From Mycolicibacterium agri (GTDB taxonomy: Bacteria; Actinomycetota; Actinomycetes; Mycobacteriales; Mycobacteriaceae): DNA of 34,909 nt. The notes below the pieces were generated by a model. That model ran no database searches. It had not been told where the DNA came from and was given only the letters and a program-made list of their open reading frames with translations. The DNA is taken from contig NZ_PDCP01000060.1 in NCBI RefSeq assembly GCF_002553505.1, positions 1 to 34,909 of the forward strand. Direction: 5' to 3'. Shown here piece after piece: positions 24,625-31,017 of this stretch (within the stretch, counting starts at the first letter, position 1; each line of letters begins with the position of its first letter). Position numbers and translations under genes: made by a program.

Positions 24625-25616
24625 CGGGCACCTCCGGCCTGGATGAGCGGCAGCACACCCTCTGGGGCGACTATGCGGAACAGCGCGGTTGTTAGGCGTG
24701 GATCGGCGGCGATGGCAGCGGTGAGCGCATCACGGCGGCGCTCAGCCGTTGCTGGATCCTTGTGCGTGAGCGACCAGACCACGATCGGGAACGCGCCGTG
24801 GCGCTCCTGTTCGAGGCCAGTTTGGCGGTAGGCCTCGTACTCGCGGCACTTCGTGAGCAGCGTTGGGATGTGCTCGGTGCCGAGATCGATCTCAATGAAC
24901 CAGGCGTGCACCATGTCGCCCTCCGTGGCGGTCTCGGCGTACAGGTCGGGCTTGAGCGTGCGTCGGGCGGCGCCGATGCCGGTGTAGCTGCGCCAGGTGG
25001 CCGGTTCGACGGTGCTGTCAGTGAGGTCGATGAGTCCATTACGGTCGGCGTCGATAAGGGTGATGTGGGCGTCGGCGACGGCGAGGCGGTGAGCGACGAA
25101 GCGGGCACTGGGTTCGTAGGTGCGGCGAGCCTGGCGGCCCGAGCGGTTGCGCAGTATCCGATCGCCCGCCGCGTCGACGTAGTGAATCAGTCCGTCAGAT
25201 CCCGCGTGGGCGCCACCGACGCGCTGCGTGAGGGCTCCCAGCACACGGAGAGCGCGCAGCCGCGCGAGCACTCGTTTTGCCTTGCGATGAGCCGATGTTG
25301 GTGCCAGGTCGGCAAAGTGAAGCGTGCGAATCTGCCGGACGGTCAGGAACCGATGGTCATAGGTGGAGCGCAGGATGGCGCGGTCACGGTCGGTCAGTTG
25401 ACCGGCAATGGTGTCAATGCCAGTGGCGGACATGCGTCGGTCTGATGGCCGTCTAGCGGGCGTTGTGGTGCCCCGTGGGGCACCACTATTCCCCGACCCT
25501 GGCGGCCGATTTTCGTCCTGTGCCAGCAGTGATGCGATGGCCGGATTCGACGCGAGGGGGTTAGCGAGGGGGTACCCCGCTACGCGCGGGTTCTGTTGAT
25601 TGGCAGCATTGTTCAT
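24621..25616 (-). CDS. Replication-relaxation family protein (331 aa)
   Basis: After an 80-residue Pro/Asn/Arg-rich N-terminal tail, LTDRDRAILRSTYDHRFLTVRQIRTLHF starts a winged-helix domain, followed by AHRKAKRVLARLRALRVLGAL. The C-terminal half (LKPDLYAETATEGDMVHAWFIEIDLGTEHIPTLLTKCREYEAY) matches the replication-relaxation (Replic_Relax) family seen on actinobacterial plasmids and integrative elements. In that region E and D residues (FIEIDLGTE, with K at CREY upstream) are nuclease-like in arrangement. It may initiate replication or nick DNA for transfer. It lies between the coupling ATPase and the methyltransferase with four-base overlaps on both sides, which argues for a shared role. 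Confidence 0.75.
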   Translation of the reverse strand: MNNAANQQNPRVAGYPLANPLASNPAIASLLAQDENRPPGSGNSGAPRGTTTPARRPSDRRMSATGIDTIAGQLTDRDRAILRSTYDHRFLTVRQIRTLHFADLAPTSAHRKAKRVLARLRALRVLGALTQRVGGAHAGSDGLIHYVDAAGDRILRNRSGRQARRTYEPSARFVAHRLAVADAHITLIDADRNGLIDLTDSTVEPATWRSYTGIGAARRTLKPDLYAETATEGDMVHAWFIEIDLGTEHIPTLLTKCREYEAYRQTGLEQERHGAFPIVVWSLTHKDPATAERRRDALTAAIAADPRLTTALFRIVAPEGVLPLIQAGGAR

Positions 25617-27811
25617 GACTGCCTCCTGCGCCGGGGAGCACCGATATCGCTGGCGTCGTCGTTGGTCGATGCATCCTCGACGAGGGCGGCGAAGCCGGCC
25701 TCGATGTCGGCCAGCGGTTGGCCGTAGCGCTCGCGGCTGAGGCGGCGAATGGCGGCGGGGTCGCTGCTCGGTGCGGGTGCGGGTTTGGTGATGCCGGAGG
25801 CCCACGGCTGCACGGCGTTGTCGCGGACGAGGCTGGCGTAGACATGGTGCGCGGGCAGCCGGGTGAAGTCCTCGACCTTGAGCACGGACTGGCCGGCGGT
25901 CATCTCCTTGGCGTCCCCGGCTTGCAGCTGGAAACAGATGCGCGAGCGGGCGTTGTTGCGGAAGGCGTCGAGCATCGATGGCGGCAGCTGCTTTTCGTAT
26001 TGGTGTGCGAGATGGAAGCCAGCGCCGAGGCTGCGTGCGGTGGCCAGCGCGTCGCCGAGATCAGTTGGCAGGCGCAGGTAGTCCTGTACCTCGTCGATGT
26101 AGACCATGACCGGGTCGCGGGTGCTCTCGCGCGTACCGGCGCGTTCGCGGATGGCCTGCCAGAGTTCGGCGACGACCAACGCACCGAGTAGCTGGGCGTT
26201 TTCGGGTCCGATGACGCCTTTCTGCAACGGCACCAGCAGCACCTTCTTGTGGCGCAGGATTTCACGGACGTTGAACTTCGGATGCTGTTGGGCCAGCACG
26301 TCTCTCAGCGGTTTGCTGAGCAGCGGTCGCAGCTTGTTCGAAAGCGGCGCGATTGTGGTGGCGGTGGCCTCGGGGGAAAGGCTGTCGAACCATTGCCAGA
26401 ACGGTCCGGCGGCAAACGGATCGGCCTGCATCACACCTTTGGTGAGGCGGCGGCGGAAGCCGGGATTGGTCAGCAGCAGGGGCAGCATGACGAGACTGGC
26501 GTCGTCGCGACGGGCCAGCAGGTCGAGACAGTTGCGCAGGATGTCGGCCGATCGTGGGCCCAGGCTGTCGCCCCAAATCGCCCGAAAGGTGCCGAACAGG
26601 CTGTCGGCGACGACTTCCGGCGACCGGCCGTGCCGATGGGCGGCGTCGAGCGGGTTGATGCCGACCGGGGCTTGGTCGAAGGGGTCGAGCACAACGATGT
26701 CGGCCCGCCGCTTCTCCGGGATGCGCGCCAGCAGGTCGGCGATGAGGTCTTTGGGTTCGATGACGACGACCGGTCGATCGGACTCGAGGTCCTGCAGGAT
26801 CAGGTTGAGCAGCAGCGTGCTCTTACCCACCCCGTTGGGGCCAATGACCCAGGTGTGGCGCAGCGCGTCGGTGACGTCGTAGCCGATGGTGCCGCCCGCA
26901 CCCGGTGCCGACGCCTCGGCGACGACACGCTGCCCGGATTGCACGGCACGGCTGGGGCGGACGGGCCGGGGGTGCAGCGGCGGCTGGCCCGGGAAGTGTT
27001 CGTCACGGTCGGCGATCGGCCAGCCACTGAGGCGCGCGACTTCGGTGACGGTCAGGCGCTGCGACGGTGTGAACACCGACCACGAGGCACGCGGCTGGTT
27101 GACGCGATCCGCCTTCTCCGGGCGCAAGGTGATGCGCACATCGGGCGCCTCTGTGGTGCCGATCGCCGATGCCAGGCCGAGTAGTAAGGTCTGGCGTCGC
27201 TCGGCAGTGGCCGCCTGGACGCCGAGCCGCACGGCGGCGGTGAAGGCGTGCTGGCCGAGCTTGTGCGCCAGGGCTTGTTTGGCACCGGGCCGAGTATCGG
27301 TCAGGACGCCGTGCAGCAGCTTGGAGACGACGAGCTGGTTGTCTCGTTTCGGCTCGGGCGGTGGAGCTTTGGGGTGATGGCGCGGACCGAGGACGATCTG
27401 GATGGTGAGGCGCTCACCTTTTCCGACGGCGGTCAGGGCGTGCAAAATGGAGCGCTGTGATGCCACCGCGTCAGCGGGCTCGAGCTGGCGAGTGGTGGTA
27501 CTCAACTGGATTCGGCGCGCGGTGGCGACGTGGTCGCGATCGGCAGTATCGAAACTGGTGACGATGGCGCCATCGACCAGTTGCTCGACGGCACGGCGGA
27601 CGGCCGCTGCGTGCCGGAGCTGACTGCCGAGAAGGTACTCCACGCCGGTGACGTCGGCGCGCGCTTCCAAGATGAGTTGCGGGGCGTGGGTCCGCGCCGC
27701 GAAATGGCGCAGTAACCCAAACGCGGTCGCTTCACTGAGTGGCTGCGGCCAGAACAGCTGCTGCCACACCAGCGATCCCGCTGACATGGTGGCACCACGG
27801 GACTCAGGCAT
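25613..27811 (-). CDS. VirD4/TraG-like conjugation coupling ATPase (732 aa)
   Basis: Residues 1-300 are a soluble N-terminal region without obvious membrane helices. The ATPase follows, with Walker A GPNGVGKS at 324-331 and Walker B VMVYIDEVQ at about 568-576; between them is the HerA/VirD4 pattern VVVIEPKDLIADLL and VVLDPFDQ. C-terminal HLAHQYEKQLPPSM and FRNNARSRICFQL match the type IV coupling protein region. Such proteins pump single- or double-stranded DNA through a transfer channel. The ATG at 27811 is chosen for its GGAGGAAG site seven bases upstream; it overlaps the preceding gene by eight bases. Lack of membrane segments is unusual for a coupling protein and suggests a separate anchor. 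Confidence 0.85.
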   Translation of the reverse strand: MPESRGATMSAGSLVWQQLFWPQPLSEATAFGLLRHFAARTHAPQLILEARADVTGVEYLLGSQLRHAAAVRRAVEQLVDGAIVTSFDTADRDHVATARRIQLSTTTRQLEPADAVASQRSILHALTAVGKGERLTIQIVLGPRHHPKAPPPEPKRDNQLVVSKLLHGVLTDTRPGAKQALAHKLGQHAFTAAVRLGVQAATAERRQTLLLGLASAIGTTEAPDVRITLRPEKADRVNQPRASWSVFTPSQRLTVTEVARLSGWPIADRDEHFPGQPPLHPRPVRPSRAVQSGQRVVAEASAPGAGGTIGYDVTDALRHTWVIGPNGVGKSTLLLNLILQDLESDRPVVVIEPKDLIADLLARIPEKRRADIVVLDPFDQAPVGINPLDAAHRHGRSPEVVADSLFGTFRAIWGDSLGPRSADILRNCLDLLARRDDASLVMLPLLLTNPGFRRRLTKGVMQADPFAAGPFWQWFDSLSPEATATTIAPLSNKLRPLLSKPLRDVLAQQHPKFNVREILRHKKVLLVPLQKGVIGPENAQLLGALVVAELWQAIRERAGTRESTRDPVMVYIDEVQDYLRLPTDLGDALATARSLGAGFHLAHQYEKQLPPSMLDAFRNNARSRICFQLQAGDAKEMTAGQSVLKVEDFTRLPAHHVYASLVRDNAVQPWASGITKPAPAPSSDPAAIRRLSRERYGQPLADIEAGFAALVEDASTNDDASDIGAPRRRRQS

Positions 27812-28052
27812 CGGCTTCCTCCGTGGTGTCGGCGGTCGCGTGCCTGGCTGCGTCGAACTGCGGTCCGTCGCGGAGGGCGTCGCGGGCTTCGGCATTCGCT
27901 TCGGCATCGCGCAGGGCCATGGCGATGACCGCGCGGCTGAGCCTGCGCAGGTCCGGCGGGTCGCGGCGAACGCTGCGCACGGTGATGTGTCGTTCGGCCT
28001 TTGAGGTGCCGCGGGAGCCGCGGCGGTAGTTGGTTCTTCCTGTTTTAGACAT
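27804..28052 (-). CDS. Small basic protein, unknown (82 aa)
   Basis: The first 35 residues are strongly basic (SKTGRTNYRRGSRGTSKAERH), the middle reads VRRDPPDLRRLSRAVIAMALRDAEANAEARDAL, and the tail is acidic. This resembles small leaders found before TraG-like genes on actinobacterial elements, but I know no function. GGAGG stands just before the ATG at 28052. It is the first gene of the long minus-strand transfer operon, under the dyad-bearing promoter at 28122-28150. Confidence 0.65.
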   Translation of the reverse strand: MSKTGRTNYRRGSRGTSKAERHITVRSVRRDPPDLRRLSRAVIAMALRDAEANAEARDALRDGPQFDAARHATADTTEEADA

Positions 28053-28095
28053 AGATATCCTCCAATCGGAATTACTTGCTAATGGATTGCGGCGT

Positions 28096-28144
28096 ATTGA
28101 TTTAATTCAATGCCTGGCGCTATTATCTATTGAATTGAATCAAT
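28096..28144. repeat. Two ATTGA-N6-TCAAT dyads at the transfer operon promoter
   Basis: ATTGATTTAATTCAAT (28096-28111) and ATTGAATTGAATCAAT (28129-28144) are both exact matches to ATTGA-N6-TCAAT, 33 bases apart. The same motif occurs at 22322 and, with one mismatch, at 22364. In the 160 bases 28053-28212 these are the main recognisable features; the rest is AT-rich leader and spacer. Confidence 0.65.
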
Positions 28145-28150
28145 AAGCAA
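28122..28150 (-). promoter_or_regulatory. Candidate promoter of the transfer operon
   Basis: On the minus strand TTGCTT (plus 28145-28150) and GATAAT (plus 28122-28127) are 17 bases apart. The dyad at 28129-28144 fills the spacer, and the second dyad lies just downstream of the expected start near 28115, the usual layout for a repressed promoter. Confidence 0.5.
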
Positions 28151-28212
28151 TAGGGCTTGTAATTAACACAACAATTCTGGACTTCTGTCAATAGGGGTCG
28201 AAAGGCCGAAAT

Positions 28213-28416
28213 TCACCACCGATTTCGCCATGTAGAAAAAACAACAATCAAGCCAATAATGGCTGCGATGAGCGCCACGATCCCGATGATGACGATCAGC
28301 GTCGGCAGGATGGACTCGATCAGCCGCACCGCGCAGTAGATCGCAATCGCGGCGACGAGTATGCCGATGCACGACCCCATCAAGCGGTCCAGCCAGCCAC
28401 CGGGCCCGTCGCTCAT
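28213..28416 (-). CDS. Small membrane protein, two helices (67 aa)
   Basis: The sequence has two hydrophobic segments, GILVAAIAIYCAVRLIESIL and PTLIVIIGIVALIAAIIGLIVV, with a short turn between them and a charged end (STWRNRW). The ATG at 28416 overlaps the stop of the upstream gene by four bases. It is the last gene of a five-gene minus-strand operon starting at 29785. It could anchor a soluble partner such as the coupling ATPase, but that is guesswork. Confidence 0.6.
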   Translation of the reverse strand: MSDGPGGWLDRLMGSCIGILVAAIAIYCAVRLIESILPTLIVIIGIVALIAAIIGLIVVFSTWRNRW

Positions 28417-28961
28417 GATCGACTACCGTGTCGGAGTTCATAGAGCAGCCGGTGGTCGAAACCGGCAGTGACACAACCGGTGACGAAGCGTCGTTGATCG
28501 AACGGAAACCGGGCAGCGAAGGCTTGGACGTAGGCCTGCCCAGTGAGGTCGGCGTGCAGCAGCCGCCATACCAAAGAGCCGTGCGGGTGTCCGGCCTTCT
28601 CCAGCTCGCCGAGGTGCCACAGCGACAACTCCAGTTCATCGACGAGCCCGAAGTCGAGCTGGCGGCGAACGTGGTTGACGTCGTGCCAAAACCGCAGCGC
28701 GAAGTTGGTTGACGCCGGCTGATAGATGACGGCGTCGCTGTTATCGGACGAAATCGGCAGGGGGGCACCGGTGTTCAGACTGTGGTCGAATGCTGCGAGC
28801 AGTGCTGGGTAAGTGTTCGGTGCATCCGAGGTCAGCACGTAGCCAAACCCAACCTCGTCCTTGGTTCGCTGGGCGGCCTCCACGACGAACCTGCTCAGGG
28901 CCTGGCTTGCCTCAGCGAGGTCGTCCGCGCTAGCGGTCCGGTCGGCGTCGAGGGTCGTCAT
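28413..28961 (-). CDS. Unknown protein with a HDVNH motif (182 aa)
   Basis: A soluble protein I do not recognise. Notable segments are FALRFWHDVNHVRRQLDFGL near residue 95 and DELELSLWHLGELEKAGHPHG near 118; the spaced His, Asp and Glu residues in what look like helices could bind a metal, as in four-helix di-iron folds. The N-terminal 40 residues are helical and polar. The start is ATG 28961, which overlaps the upstream stop (ATGA), so translation is coupled to the neighbouring genes. Nothing points to a defined reaction. Confidence 0.65.
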   Translation of the reverse strand: MTTLDADRTASADDLAEASQALSRFVVEAAQRTKDEVGFGYVLTSDAPNTYPALLAAFDHSLNTGAPLPISSDNSDAVIYQPASTNFALRFWHDVNHVRRQLDFGLVDELELSLWHLGELEKAGHPHGSLVWRLLHADLTGQAYVQAFAARFPFDQRRFVTGCVTAGFDHRLLYELRHGSRS

Positions 28962-29218
28962 CGGCGGGCCCCGTGGCTGGCTTCCTCGCGCATCAGTCGC
29001 TGTGTGGCAAGGAACGCGGCACCGATCCGCTGCACCGATGCCGCGGCCTCCTGATCGAGCCGTGCCAGCTCGTGGCGCAGGTTCTGCCGCTCCTGCTGGC
29101 GGCGTCGGTGCGCCGTAAGCAGCGCGTCGATGCCGAACAGCAGCCCGGCGTACGCGGTGAAGAGCAGCACCCACCACAACAACCAGGTGAGCAGGAAGGT
29201 CACCAACGTTTCGCTCAT
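28958..29218 (-). CDS. Small membrane-anchored coiled-coil protein (86 aa)
   Basis: A hydrophobic segment (VTFLLTWLLWWVLLFTAYAGLL) covers about residues 5-30 and is followed by a long charged helix (about 40-80, HRRRQQERQNLRHELARLDQEA) likely to be a coiled coil. A single anchor plus a coiled coil suggests a scaffold or a subunit of a membrane complex. ATG 29218 overlaps the upstream stop by four bases and this stop overlaps the next ATG, so it is tightly coupled within the operon. Confidence 0.65.
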   Translation of the reverse strand: MSETLVTFLLTWLLWWVLLFTAYAGLLFGIDALLTAHRRRQQERQNLRHELARLDQEAAASVQRIGAAFLATQRLMREEASHGARR

Positions 29219-29469
29219 GACGGCCACCGCTCGATCCAGTCGAGAATTGTCCGCGACATCACTGCCGTCAGCTCGAAGACGTGATCACTACTTCCCGGAG
29301 CCGCGTCTACGTGCCGGTTCGCGATGGCGCGCAGCTCATCAGTGAACGCCAGGCTGCGCGTCAGCACCTCGTTCAACACGGCGTTGGCTTCGTGTCGGTC
29401 GTCGCCAACCGGGACGGCGGGACGCCATTTCGGTGCCAGACCAATGACAGTGCTATTAGCAGTCACCAT
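29215..29469 (-). CDS. Small soluble protein, unknown (84 aa)
   Basis: The chosen ATG at 29469 has GAGG eight bases upstream; the frame stays open further but without a better site. The protein has a Pro-rich start (GLAPKWRPAVPVGDDRHEAN) and two helices (AVLNEVLTRSLAFTDELRAIANRH and VFELTAVMSRTILDWIER). No known domain is visible. It is the second gene of the five-gene operon. Confidence 0.55.
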   Translation of the reverse strand: MVTANSTVIGLAPKWRPAVPVGDDRHEANAVLNEVLTRSLAFTDELRAIANRHVDAAPGSSDHVFELTAVMSRTILDWIERWPS

Positions 29470-29479
29470 CGCGTCCACC

Positions 29480-29785
29480 TCAGCGCCCGAACCGGGCAAC
29501 TTCGTTGCCGACGAACGTGGCGTACTGGTCGACAATGAAGTTCAGGCGGTTCGACACGGCGGGATCGCCGTCTGCCTGGAAGGCGGCCTCACGGCTCAGC
29601 ATGGCCGCCGTCTGGAGCCCAACCGTGGCGACCATTCCTGCCGCCTGCACTCGGGTCGCCGTGACGAGGCCGCGCGTCAGTTCAGCATTCTGCAGCCGCA
29701 CCAGCGTCTTGCCCTCGGCACGGGTGAAGCCCTCGGGCGCCCGCCCGGACAGCTCGGCCGCCGGGCGGATCATTGGAAGAGGCAT
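29480..29785 (-). CDS. Small helical protein, unknown (101 aa)
   Basis: This is the first gene of the minus-strand operon, with AAAGGA nine bases before ATG 29785. It is largely alpha-helical: GFTRAEGKTLVRLQNAELTRGLV, then TATRVQAAGMVATVGLQTAAMLSREAA, then SNRLNFIVDQYATFVGNEVARF. Alanine- and threonine-rich helices of this kind occur in small structural or secretion-related proteins, but no family is recognised. The promoter should lie in 29786-29900, which also drives the divergent gene at 29913. Confidence 0.6.
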   Translation of the reverse strand: MPLPMIRPAAELSGRAPEGFTRAEGKTLVRLQNAELTRGLVTATRVQAAGMVATVGLQTAAMLSREAAFQADGDPAVSNRLNFIVDQYATFVGNEVARFGR

Positions 29786-29900
29786 TGACTGAATCCTTTC
29801 TGGTCATTTTGTGGTTGTGAGGACTCGTCATATCCCCACGTCACTCACCTTGCCCCGTGTCGCGACGCGCTTTCTGGGCGCAAACTGGTCATACGCCGGT

Positions 29901-29906
29901 TAAAAT
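29901..29906 (+). promoter_or_regulatory. -10 box of a probable leaderless transcript
   Basis: TAAAAT lies six bases before the ATG at 29913, so transcription should start at the A of the start codon. No Shine-Dalgarno sequence precedes that ATG. Leaderless messages with this spacing are common in mycobacteria. Confidence 0.55.
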
Positions 29907-29912
29907 CGGGGC

Positions 29913-30431
29913 ATGCCGGGCGAGGATCGCCGAGAAGCGCTCATCGCGGAGCTGAAAATCGTCCGCAAGACCGGCCTGCATCGATTGCGCGAACGGATTG
30001 ACGAACTGCCCGAGCTATCCCAGCTCGCGACGGTGACGATGGGAGCCAGCACCGCCGACGACATCGAGACGATGCTGCGCCACGTCTTCCGCTCCTACGC
30101 CGAGGGCGCCCAGGGGACAGCCATCGGGATTTTGCTTGGCCTTGAACTCGGCCGTCGCGGAGCGAACCCCTCCGTCCTCCGTGAGGTCGCGGCCAAGCGG
30201 CTCGGTTACTACTCGGTCGAGACGTTCCGGAAAAAGCCGGAATACAACGCCATCGCCTACTTCGCCGACCTCCTCCTGCGGTACGCGAGCGACACTGAAC
30301 GGCTTGAAGTGACCAACCCCAACAAGGTCGATCACATCATGGAGTTGATCTCACAATTGACGGTCGCCGAGTACAACGAGCTGATGCGGCGGGTTCGGCA
30401 CTGGTTCTCGATGTTGGTGCAGCAACCCTGA
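29913..30431 (+). CDS. Unknown helical protein, possibly regulatory (172 aa)
   Basis: An all-helical soluble protein with an N-terminal segment reading REALIAELKIVRKTGLHRLRERIDELPELSQLA, a middle part GTAIGILLGLELGRRGANPSVLREVAAKRLGYYSVETFRKKPEY, and a C-terminal helix pair. The stretch from RRGANP to FRKKPEY is like regulatory modules at the N-termini of actinobacterial signalling proteins, in which several helices end with a conserved Phe-Arg-Lys. I cannot name the family or prove DNA binding. It is the only plus-strand gene beside the divergent small-gene operon and could control it. The start is fixed by the adjacent -10 box. Confidence 0.6.
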   Translation: MPGEDRREALIAELKIVRKTGLHRLRERIDELPELSQLATVTMGASTADDIETMLRHVFRSYAEGAQGTAIGILLGLELGRRGANPSVLREVAAKRLGYYSVETFRKKPEYNAIAYFADLLLRYASDTERLEVTNPNKVDHIMELISQLTVAEYNELMRRVRHWFSMLVQQP

Positions 30432-30675
30432 ACGCTTGCCGATCGATACGTGCAGGTCGATTCACTGCGTTACTGGAAGTTACCGCTCAATGAGCAGGAC
30501 CAGCATGGTGCCGTTCTATCTGATGCAGCCCACCGTCGTGATCAAGCGTGCCCGCAGTCAGTCGAGTGGTGCCATTTGCATGGCTGTTGCCCGTGGAATT
30601 TGCCGCGGCCGGTAGCGTCGCCGCCCCAGTATTCTGAGCTGGCGAATCGTTTGCTCGGCGCGTAAGGAGGGGTCT
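30432..30675 (+). other. 244-base gap before the secretion-type operon
   Basis: No convincing gene lies here; a 71-codon open frame at 30450-30665 has no ribosome site or recognisable sequence. A hexamer TATTCT at 30630-30635 could be the -10 box for the following operon. AAGGAGG (30664-30670) is the ribosome site of the next gene. Confidence 0.4.
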
Positions 30676-31005
30676 GTGCCGAAAGCAGTCCGGGTTGATC
30701 CTGCTGACTTGATGATGTCCGCCGCCACGGTCGACGCGCACGCCGACGGCATGTGGGCCAAGCACGGCGCGGCCGATGGCCGTATCGAGGGCGCCCAGAA
30801 GGGTGTGCCGACCGGATCGGCCCTCGCGCTCAGCGCTGCGGTCACCAAGTGGCAGACAGACTCGACTGCCCTCTTTGGCCGCCTGGTGGAGCACAGTCAG
30901 GCGCTTCGAGCCGGGGCGCTGGCGTATGAGCAGACCGACCAGCAGAGCGCGGAGGCGATCGACGCCGTGGCCGATCAGACAACCGCTGTCGATCTCGGGC
31001 TCTAA
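30676..31005 (+). CDS. EspC-like type VII secretion target protein (109 aa)
   Basis: The size and helical pattern fit the EspC/DUF2580 group of ESX-associated proteins: two helices with a turn near PTGSALALSAAVTKWQ and the C-terminal secretion signal YxxxD/E as YEQTD at residues 84-88. AAGGAGG stands five bases before GTG 30676. Such proteins travel through type VII secretion systems as partners of larger substrates. The next gene encodes a much larger protein with a WXG-like N-terminus, so the two may be exported together. No ESX secretion machinery is encoded in this window; a host ESX system would be needed. Confidence 0.75.
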   Translation: MPKAVRVDPADLMMSAATVDAHADGMWAKHGAADGRIEGAQKGVPTGSALALSAAVTKWQTDSTALFGRLVEHSQALRAGALAYEQTDQQSAEAIDAVADQTTAVDLGL

Positions 31006-31017
31006 CGATTCACTGCC

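Noticed and set aside
28053..28212. CRISPR-like array made of the ATTGA dyads
   Set aside because: There are only two copies, unequal spacing compared with the other region, no spacer units of constant size and no cas genes.
29861..29870. Short GTCGCGAC palindrome upstream of 29913
   Set aside because: It is an eight-base GC-rich palindrome, expected by chance in DNA of this composition, with no second copy nearby.
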